This document shows positions 21,028 through 30,019 of a stretch of DNA of 64,000 nucleotides, one piece after another. Under the pieces are notes generated by a model, which saw only the letters and a program-made list of their open reading frames with translations, searched no databases and was not told where the DNA came from. The stretch spans positions 29,810 through 93,809 of the forward strand of contig JAYKAV010000308.1 in NCBI GenBank assembly GCA_035582835.1, given 5' to 3'. How positions within the stretch are numbered: position 1 is the first letter of the stretch; each line of letters begins with the position of its first letter. Position numbers and translations under genes: made by a program. The stretch comes from Phoebastria nigripes (Eukaryota > Chordata > Aves > Procellariiformes > Diomedeidae).

Positions 21028-24000
21028 GGAAGTAGCTGCTGCAGTTATTAAAAGGAGCAACGTAAACTTCTCCCCAAGCCAAATTCTTAATCAAAGCAAT
21101 GAGGAAGAACAGGATCTGTGTGGCGAATGTCAAAACAATAGCGGTGTGCATCGGCTGCTAATTAATGCTCATGCATGACTCTGGAAAAGTAATTCCCAGT
21201 CAGGGTGGAATATGTGTATTATTTTGTAGGGCTTTTGATAATTTGTCTTGATTTTGATTAATGTTGGATTTTTAGTACAGTTCTTTTTTGCAGATGCTAA
21301 CTGGATGAGTTTCATACACAAGTCTGCATAAACAGGAGATTAATCATTAAAAATTAACAATAACCAACATCAGACAGTGACATTGTTCTGGCGGCAAAGT
21401 ATGCTGTATACTTGTTAGATTAACCCCTGTGTCGCTTTTATCTACCAAACTGAAATTTGTGGTGTTAAAAATCTGTAATATTTCCTCAGTTCTGGAGATG
21501 GATTGTGGGGAAACTCGTACCACTTTTGGCCACAGCAAAGTCTCTTCATGTAACACATCTTGTATTGGAAATACGGAAATTTGCATANATCTTATTTTTT
21601 TTTCCTGAAGATTGTATGAAGAAACTAATCTGAGGAATGTCCCTAAGTTCATTTGATATCATTTTGCTTCTGGAAGAGGTTCTCAAATGAGAACTAAAGG
21701 AAGGTAAAGCTTTATTTAGATATCAACCTTTAGTCATGAGACGGAAACAACTTAGGTTATTCATTCTTGGCCAGATCCCTACAGTTTGTCCTCAAATACT
21801 TAAACCAGTATTTTAATCTCATTCATACATTCATTTTGCTCTGTAGTCATCTTTCCTTTGTCACTTACCTTCCTTTCCTTTTGGATAAGTCTAGGCAAGT
21901 TACTTGCTATCACTTGGTACAGCTCCAAGTGTTAAGAGCAAGGGGTAGCATGTGTGATCACAGGTTATTGAAAATCTGGCCATGCCTGAGGTTCAGGTGA
22001 GTAGCTGAGGGTGTTGCCTTCCTCCTTTCTGCTTCTGCACCCTCATAAAAATCAAGCTACTCGCTGGCTCAGAGTAAATAGAAGGGAGCTCAGTGAGCAA
22101 ACAAATTAAACTGCAGTCTTCATGTGACATGGTTTTATTGTGGGGTCAGTTCAGTACTTAAGTCATCTGCAACCTGACATAATACTGGGATGCTGTATTT
22201 CCTGAAAGACTTGCTTTTTCTGTTTCACTACAGAATAAAATGTTTTTCTGTTGGTAATGTACAGTAATTGAATTATGAAGTACAGCAAAAACCTGTTAAG
22301 TCCTGTTTAATCTATAATAATTTCAATCAAGATTCAGAGCAGGGAATGGTGTAACCTCCATAGTTTTGTTAATGATGGTTGAGAGATGACTGCTTGGGCT
22401 CTGTACTTCAGCAATTGGATTAAAAACAAAATCAAGACAGCCGTTGTCTTTCCTGCTTCATTGAGAGAATCCTGTTCTCTGAATTAAGTTGTACAGGGGA
22501 ATATTGCTTTTCTCTGACTAAAGGAGGAAGAGGTGGGGAGTGAGGGCGTAAGTCTGTTTAATAAAGTTCTGTTGTGAAGTTGGATTAAACCATGTTAACA
22601 AAATTAAAATTGTATTTAACAATAAAAATTTTAAAAAGTCATGACTGCTTATGTTAAGGCATAAAATTGCTATAATCTATTTCAATCTCTTACAGAATCC
22701 AGGATGTACACTTAGCTTCTTCCAAAATTTCAACAGCTCATTGTTTGAAATGGGAAAAAGTCCCAAAGCAGGTGGGACAGAGTTTGCAGCAGTGGTCAGT
22801 CGGTAGTAGTATCATTTGTAGGTGCAGGCAGTGTTTCCTATTTTCTGTTTATCCAACTAGTTCAATTCAAGGATTGCCTGATCTGAAGTTTAGAAAATGA
22901 TTGTGAAGGCTCAAAATGAAGGAAGTTTAAAAAACAAACCTCCCTGAGATGCCAAGTGAAATTGTTAATGGAGAAGGGAGTCCTGAGACTGAGGTGTCTA
23001 GCTGTGTGAAATTTGGAAAGCCTAGCCAGGGAAGGAGCTGAGGAGTTTGTTTTGGTTTCATGATGGTAAGAAAAATTGTCTTTGCCAAGGGCAGTTGGTG
23101 TTGGAAAGACCAATGAAAAAGTCTTAATCTGCTTCTAACAATTACTCTTGGACATTGTATGATATAGGTGTTCTAAAACCTAGGACAGTGTCTGAAACAA
23201 TTATGTTGATAAAACTTCCTTTAAAAATAAATCCATTTTTAATGTAGAATGACTTTGATAAACTTACTTTCTCGTGTATTCAGCATGTTGAAGAAGTTCT
23301 AATACATTTAATTTTGAAGTGATGCTCTTGCACAATTTAGATGGATTCCAATTTCCATCTACATGCAAGGAGAGAGATCGCAATTCAAGATAAATAATCT
23401 ATTAAGCTTCACTGTTTCAATGTAATTAAAATGTACAATATAGGCATTTGAATAAATGTATGAAATACCATATANACAGGCCTTAATAAATGTTGAGATA
23501 TTCTATTCTCATTTAGCAAAATGTGATACATCAGCAAGAATTAATCTTTTGGAAAATTAAATCACATTTAGGAAATTGAAACTACAAATACAATGTAAGG
23601 TCAAGATTAATTTTTTTTATTTTTAAGTCAGTGTTTCTAGTTTCATGATTTAAATGATGATAAAAAATGGTGTATTTAGATTACTTTAAAGCAAGTAAGT
23701 GAAGTATCTTAGAGAAAATAATAGACTTTCTGTTTCTGGATTTTAATTTTTAATGGGAAGTCTCCATAGCAACACTTGTCCAGCTGGTTGCCTTTGTTCT
23801 TTAAAAGAAAAAAAAAAAAAAAATCTGTGTGGAATTTATTTATTTCCAGGTTCCTGCTTTCTTGTTAGGGTTTTCTTTGCTGAACTGAAGAATTCTGCAG
23901 TATCAAATTTTGGGTTCTTCTGTTGTTTTGTAAACAAACTTCCCCCATAATGTTTTCTCTAGGAAATAATTAACTTCCTTGAGTTGGGTGGACTGGGCCA

Positions 24001-24891
24001 TCTTCCATTCCTGTTGTCATATCTGGAATCTCTGCAGTGATTTGAAAATTTTTTCATAATCTAGTGGTGACCCACTGCTAAATTAAAAGGTGCCAAGCTT
24101 ACTCTTACTCAATGTCTCTTTGCTTATATACGGAAAGATTACAATTTCCTGTTAAGCTGTGTTACTAGCTTGGAGAATAATGAGTAAAACATGAGCTTCC
24201 AAGAGGCAAAATCTTTCATAGAAATACCAGCTCTTATAATAGTTTCCCCTCCTGTTGCCTGTTCTTTATTGCTACATATGTCTTCACACTCACCTATATA
24301 GAATGACATCAAATACGGAAACATTAAAAACAGATATTGGNCAACCAGCTCCCTCCTTAATTCCTTTTGTATCAAAGGAAAACTGAAACATTTAAGCTCT
24401 ACTTCATAAGTGAGCCCTCTAAATATAGGAAACATAACTGATTGGTATCTGAAGTTATGGTGTTTGGCGTAAAGAGCAAGAGGTATCTTAAAAGCTGTGT
24501 AGTTTTTGAGAGAAGTCTTAAAATACTCCGTTTAGCCTTGATTCCAGTAACTTTTTTCCTGTAACTTTCTCTGTTTTCTCAAGATAGTAAATCTTACTCT
24601 CACAATTGTCTGAGCAAAACGGATTGTTTAAGCTGGCAGTGTTTGTGTTTCTTTGCGTCAACATCTGAGGGAACTGAGTAAGATTTGATTCTCACATAAT
24701 TATTTAAAAGATGATTTTTATGGAGGAAATTGTGTGTGGTATTTAAAAATTATTTCTGAAATAATTGATTCTCTTTCACATTTATTGTGTACTGTAGTCT
24801 GAGAAATGGTTAAGAATTCCTGACACTCAGCTGTGACATGGTAGAGCTGAAGAGAAATAAACACATATATAAAAACTGTATATATATATTT
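21028..24891. other. Intergenic gap, middle part
   Basis: AT-rich sequence without recognisable genes or repeats. Just past the CpG island, 21,158-21,176 holds a homeodomain/POU-like cluster (TAATTAAT, then ATGCAT). Otherwise I see nothing beyond short homopolymer runs (for example poly-A near 23,806-23,822). Confidence 0.65.
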
Positions 24892-25049
24892 AAAAAAAAA
24901 AACAAACAAACAAAACAAAACCAAAAAACAAAACCAAACAAACAACACACAAAACCCCCCCCAAAACCACCAAACAAACAAAAAAAACCCAACCCAACCA
25001 AACAAAAACACAAAAAAAAAAACCCCAACCAAAAAAAAACCCCAAAACC
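24892..25049. repeat. 158-base A/C-only low-complexity tract
   Basis: The + strand contains no G or T for 158 bases. It is a mixture of A-runs, CAAA and CCAAA units and a C8 run. It is the same kind of sequence as the tract at 12,414-12,521. The Phe/Trp/Gly-rich or Lys/Pro-rich peptides read from it are artefacts. Confidence 0.95.
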
Positions 25050-26619
25050 TGCACAGGGCACTTCTAGATAGCAGATAAGAGAAGTCTGAATGTTGGTGAT
25101 ACCTCATAGGTTTGTTTTATGGAAGTTTTTCCATATCCTGAAGATTTGATGTATGCATTTGACTTTTTTTTTTTTTTAAGAGAAGCATTGACCAGTTATT
25201 TCCGATGCAGTGAACATACTTGCTTTACACTGTTTTTCACCTATCTTACATTTAAGACAATGAAAACTTGGGCTACAAGAAATGCGATGTTTGCGGCCCA
25301 GCTGATCTCTTTCAGAGGATTTAAGTCCGGTGGCCCACGATTGCGGGCAGTTGCCTGTAGAAGGGATGCCTGGTTTGGAGTGTCCAGGGCATGGGTTGGG
25401 TTTGACCAGGTGCTCTCCTCTAGTGTATTTTATTCTTGAGGAGCAAGATGAAAACTTGCTGTGATTTGCACTCGAAGCTCAGGTTGGAGTTCAGGTTAGA
25501 AAAATCTAATCGAGTGGATATTGAAAAATTGGATACGTTTCCTGGGGTGTTTGTTGCATTTCTTTCTTTAACTTTTTTTTACTTAAATCGTTTTTCATCG
25601 TTCGTATCATGGTGCAGCAGGGGCTGGCAGCTCCCAGGGGCTGGGACGTGGGGAGCGGTGGAGGCTCCCCTGGGGACAGCAGGGCTGGGCCTCACAGCCA
25701 GGGCCGGTCCCACTGCCCCAGCCAGGGAGGGGGGCAGGGTGGGGGGCACTGGGGCAACCCCAGCTCTGGGCATCGGGCACCTCCCTGGGGCCAGGCTGAG
25801 GCTGGGCTGGGCTGTCGGCTTGCAGGTAGGCCCAGTTCAGTGGGTCCCATGGCCATGCTGGGCAGGGCTGTGGGGAGCTGGGGCAGGGTCTGATGGCCCT
25901 GAGGGGCTGAAATGGGGTCCTGGGCCCTGGACAGGGCAGGGGGAGCCCCTGGGCGTGGGCAGGGACAATCAGGCCTGGTGATGCTCTCAGGGCCCTCCCA
26001 ATATAAAAGCAGACATATGCTATGTCCTGTTGTAACCATAACGAGTAATAAGCAATGTGCAAGTAGTCTTTCACTGTCATTCAGTATTGTAGTAATCTTT
26101 GATACACAAATGTGCACATAAAACTTGTATGCACTTATGAAAAATGCTTAGAGGGGCCTATTAAAGTAGGAAAGTGGTAGAAAAATCAACAGTACTACAA
26201 TACTTTAAAAACATACAAAGCTTTTTTATTTTACAGATACAATATGGTGACTTTCATGTGTAGCTGAATATAGTTCTCTTGAAGCTGAGGCTTTAGGTTT
26301 TTTTAATTGCTCCTAGGGATATCATTAATATTTTGAGAAACTGAAATCTTGATTTGGGCTTGCAGTATTTGGAGGAAAAGAGGGAATCTGCATTTAAACA
26401 GAAATAATTTAAATATCTATGCATTACTTAAAACCCACCTCCTAATATTCTGGTCCTTATGTGTATTAATGGTTAGACTAGGAATCAGCATATACTGTTG
26501 GCAAATACATAGTTGGTGCTTTTCATATATCTAATGAAGGATATATCTTATAGTACTTCTTTTACACAGCTGTTATATAATCAGAAAATGCATAAAGCAC
26601 AAAAGCCACTGGATGATTT
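25050..26619. other. Intergenic gap, right part, with a GC-rich block
   Basis: Holds a G-rich block from about 25,609 to 25,985 on the + strand, with strongly biased strand composition but only about six CpGs. Sequence on both sides is ordinary AT-rich DNA. No protein similarity was recognised in the frames crossing the block. The end of the C4orf19 3'UTR is near the right edge. Confidence 0.65.
25725..25754 (+). other. Strong G-quadruplex motif
   Basis: Six G-runs of 3, 6, 3, 6 and 4 or more bases occur in 30 nt, separated by loops of 1-4 bases (GGG-A-G6-CA-GGG-T-G6-CACT-GGGG). This meets the usual four-run G3+ pattern with very short loops. It sits at the core of the GC-rich block at 25,609-25,985. 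Confidence 0.8.
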
Positions 26620-27895
26620 TTCATATGATTAAAAAAATTTATTAAGAGTTTATAACAGACTCAGAAACCACAAAATTTCAGTATAAAATGTCAAGCACTT
26701 TCTATTTCAACCATTAAGATCCCACTTTTGATGAAATGGCAGCACCAAGTTGGTCTCTATCTCCTTTGCTTCCCACAAGAAAGGTTAACATACTAGTCTG
26801 AAGATGAGACGAAGGGTAAACACTCCAGGAATGCAGCTCTGATATTTTCAGATCTTACGCTTGATTTAACTTAGAAGCTCAATCCCTTTCCTGCTGTAAG
26901 CTTAAGGACTGCAGCAGAGCCAGGGATGGGTCCACACTGGCTCTCACTGTTTGTATAGAAACAAAACACATCTTGCTGGGGAAGTTTGAGACACAACCTA
27001 TTTGCAAACTGTATTGTTAAGGCAAGTGATGTGTGCCTGGAAAATTTAGCAGTTGAGAGGTCTCAGGCTGTAGTTCTACAACAGTTTTAATATATCCAAA
27101 CTGGTAGGACTGAGTTTTGATCCCTCTCCAGCCCAGCACCTCTGATAGTATGTGTGTGTGCAATTCTTACGTGAGCTACTTCAGCTCATTAAACCAACAG
27201 AAGGTTACCCACTCTCTTGGATTTGGCTAGGCTTCTGCTGTTTTAGTGAACTGAAGCAGGTCACTTGGGGTATCAAACAAAGTCCAGGGGAGGTGTAAGG
27301 GAAGAGATGAGGTTATCATCTGAATGCCAGATACACATGCACAGATTTAGGTTTAAGCTGGAATGGAACTGTAACTGCAGTGAAGTGCAAGCCAAGCTGC
27401 CTTCGCTATTTCATACTTCATTAGATCATAGAACTTCGGGTCAGTTTCATTTTTTTGTGCTAACATGATGAAAATCTGTGGTTTCTAACTCAATGGCTTC
27501 TATAGTTCTGTCGTAAATAATGGAAGTTTTCTGAACCTGGAACATGTAGTGTGCGCAGACCTTCTTGAGGGTCAAAACCAAAGGAAATGTTTGCATGAGT
27601 CTAGGTGAGGTGGGTATACAGCAGAATATCCTGTGTGGAAGAAATGATGCTTTGCCCTCCTGGTTGACCCCATAGAGAAGAGTGTTAGTATTACCATTAG
27701 CCAAGGAAGCACTTCTGTACCTTGGGCAGTAGAAATTAAAAGGCTNTATAAAACAGCTGAAGGGACATAGGTTTAGTCCCAACTCCTTTTATATATGCTG
27801 TTCGTAACAGCTGTCCACATGTGCTGTACATGTGTTCATATAAATCCAGAAATAAAATCTGGATCTTACCCAGTGTATTAGAAAGAAACCTTCAT
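26620..27895 (-). other. C4orf19: C4orf19 (PGCKA1) probable 3'UTR
   Basis: Downstream of the C4orf19 stop on the - strand there is about 1.3 kb without a convincing frame. The first canonical signal found is AATAAA on the - strand (TTTATT at 26638-26643), which would place cleavage near 26,620. A second candidate lies near 26,226. The end is inferred only from the signal. Confidence 0.5.
26638..26643 (-). terminator. C4orf19: C4orf19 polyadenylation signal candidate
   Basis: TTTATT on the + strand reads AATAAA in the direction of C4orf19, about 1.25 kb past the stop codon. Confidence 0.45.
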
Positions 27896-28850
27896 CTAGT
27901 ACTCNTCGTCATCTTCCAGGTCTTCCCCTGCAGTTGCAGCTTCCAGTGCAGCCAGAGCTGCTGCTACTTCCACATCTTCCTCCTCAATTTCTCCATTGAT
28001 GTCTTTGTGGTTGGGGTGTGTGGGTGCCTGTGCTATTTTGGTAACAGCTACAGGAGTGGTACCACCAGGAATGCCCTCACTCAAACTTGCGGAATCAGTT
28101 TTAAAAGGTTCAATACTGTTCTCCTTCATAGGCGAAGGTGGGGTTACACAAAGGTCCTGGTCCTGTATTGCTGAAGGCCCAGTGTTTTGGTCTGAATGTG
28201 CACAGTTGACTGAAAAGCTATCTTTTTCAACATAGTTCCTGGTTTGATTGCCATTTTGGGGATAATCAATATCTGGTAGTTGTATGGCATTGTTTTGTGT
28301 CTCCAGTATTGCACTTCCTTTGAGAAAGATGCCATCGTCTACAGACCGGGAGTTCCCATCTTGAATACTGTGTGGCTTGTTGCAGGCTGCCTTCCTCTGA
28401 CTGCCTGCCTCTAGGTCAAGTTCTTGGCCAGACCTATTTAATTTGGTGTAAAAGTCTCTATTGCTGGCTGAAGGAGACTCTGCTGACTGGCTGGAGGGTC
28501 CCTGTTCACTGGCTTCTTTCACTGGGTTTGTGTTGGGATTGAGCATGGGGTGCACTCCAGTGCAGGAGTTGCCACCATTGACTGCAACATCAAGCTTTGC
28601 AACACACTTCACAAAGCCATCCTCTTCAAAATCATTGCCTCCGTGGTTCCAGAGAGTTTCTTTTGTGCTATTTACCTGGGGTTTATTTTCTGTTCTGTTT
28701 AGCTCATCCTTCTGGAGTTCATGTTTGTGTTCTTGAATTTCACTATTGTCCTTGAATTTGGATTTATTGCTGCCTTGCTCATTGTGTTTGTAGCTGTTTA
28801 CTTCGTGAACGCGTCCAGGCGATTGTACTTCTTCTGGATCAAAAATATAG
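27896..28850 (-). CDS. C4orf19: C4orf19 / PGCKA1 large coding exon
   Basis: This is the main exon of the protein known as PDCD10 and GCKIII kinases-associated protein 1. The acceptor is cttcctccag. The first base completes a Ser codon, followed by YIFDPEEVQSPGRVHEVNSY, which corresponds to the conserved N-terminal SYLFDP...SPG.VNEVNS block of the human protein. The middle is low in hydrophobic residues, polar and probably disordered (many N, Q, S, E). The C-terminus is conserved, EEEDVEVAAALAALEAATAG followed by EDLEDD and EY, and looks like a short acidic/alanine helix. The stop is TAG (27896-27898). An N at 27,905 leaves one codon near the end undetermined. With the start exon the protein is 328 residues, close to the human length of about 314. 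It has no signal peptide or transmembrane segment. Confidence 0.9.
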
Positions 28851-29971
28851 CTGGAGGAAGGAAAATTTGTAGAGGCAATGTTAATTATGCTGTTAATCAA
28901 TGTAATTAGAAAAAGGATTTAGCTTAATTATTAAGATCTTGAGGACCTGGTGTCACTAAGCTTTACCTGGGGTCCTGAGAATGAGCTAAACTGAATGGAA
29001 ATGCTGAACTGTGCTGTAGGCTGCTGTCTCCTGGGACTGACCGTAACTAACCCCGGTAGTGAGATTCACCAGGAGCATAAGGAGGATGTCAGAGAACCTT
29101 GTGCTGGTTGTTGCATGTTTCCAGCTTTTTTTTATTTTCTCTGGGGGTTAGATTAGCCAATGAGTAGTCATCACGTAGATTGTTAATTAATATGTCCTCA
29201 TGTAGTTGCTAAAATATCTCCCTTTTTTTCCCTGGTGTTCTTCCTTTCAAGTCTTGTCTTTTTGTCCTTTTCTTTTTTTTTATTTTTGTCCCCTCCTTCT
29301 TCCTTTCTTACTTAATTTTTTTCTCTTGCTCCTAACTTTTCTTTGACTTATTTCTTCTAGAGCCTCTCTTTTCTTCATCTCCTCTCTTTTCTTCATCTCC
29401 TCTCTTTCTCTCATAGCACCAGTTTTCTTTCCCACTTCCTTACCTGTTCTAGAGATGTGGCCAAGAGAAGGAGTAACTGTCAACTGGGGCTGAAGTGTTG
29501 TCTTTCTAAAACTAGCTAGTCTCCCTCTCCAGGGAGACTTTTAATGTGGGAATTGTTCCCACAACTAACTACATTTAAAAGTTATGATGGAGGCAAGGAT
29601 CTGTAGTTCATTTTCATTGCTTAGGAGAGAGGGAAGATCTGACAAAGTCTGTGCTCCTTGTCCTACTGAATTGAAGGAAGGTCATGCTACCTAAATGAGA
29701 AAAAGCTTTGATAGAGATGAGTTTTCAATGCCACACAATTTTTCTGTGGGATAGGAATTATAGAAATGGACCTCAGTTACAGTAAATCAAAAGAACATTC
29801 ACAGGAAATCAGTATGCCTATGCTCTGGCATGACTCTAAAGATACTGTAAACTTCAGGAAAACCCCAACCTTGTAAATAGGCTTAATTTAAGCAACAGGT
29901 GTAGGGGAGCACAGACGCACGTTTTAATGCATTTCTTTTATTCAGTCTAAGCAACTCTTGTTCTGTTGTAC
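28851..29971 (-). other. C4orf19: C4orf19 intron between start exon and large exon
   Basis: A 1,121-nt intron with donor AG|GTAC and acceptor TCCAG in the - direction. It holds a T/C-rich tract (about 29,215-29,430 on the + strand) with an internal direct repeat 'tcttttcttcatctcctc'. It also holds a cluster of perfect palindromes and hairpins at 29,511-29,563. I see no exon. Confidence 0.8.
29370..29412. repeat. Pyrimidine-rich tandem duplication
   Basis: Two adjacent copies of 'ctcttttcttcatctcct' followed by a partial third, inside a C/T-rich tract. This is a simple local duplication. Confidence 0.8.
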
Positions 29972-30003
29972 CTTTGTATCATTTTGCAGCACCTGCACCC
30001 CAT
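29972..30003 (-). CDS. C4orf19: C4orf19 / PGCKA1 start exon (32 coding nt)
   Basis: In the - direction ATG at 30003-30001 begins MGCRCCKMIQ, followed by AG and a donor GTAC. The two leftover bases join the C of the large exon to make Ser, giving MIQ-S-Y-I-F-D-P, which matches the human start MGCRCC...IQSYLFDP. Gly2 with Cys3, Cys5 and Cys6 is the classical arrangement for N-myristoylation plus palmitoylation, so the protein is probably anchored to the inner face of membranes (inference). The exon has a good upstream acceptor (cttttcag, ending at 30,020), so it is an internal exon with 16 nt of 5'UTR (30,004-30,019) and at least one noncoding first exon further right. Confidence 0.9.
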
Positions 30004-30019
30004 CTGGATTTTCTTTAAT

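Noticed and set aside
20735..21178. Frames of 85-138 codons on both strands over the CpG island
   Set aside because: High GC removes stop codons in all frames. The peptides are Pro/Gly/Arg/Ala-rich and have no family match, and no splice structure supports them.
24718..25107. Phe/Trp/Gly-rich frames of 83-129 codons on the - strand
   Set aside because: Translation of the 158-base A/C-only low-complexity tract.
25436..25981. A 181-codon open frame on the + strand, with overlapping frames of 140-157 codons on the - strand
   Set aside because: It runs through the G-rich, CpG-poor block. Several frames stay open on both strands at once, and the peptides are Gly/Pro/Trp/Ala-rich without domain features. 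This is composition, not a gene.
27996..28909. Several + strand frames of 60-117 codons opposite C4orf19
   Set aside because: They are antisense shadows of the C4orf19 coding exon, which has the conserved protein.
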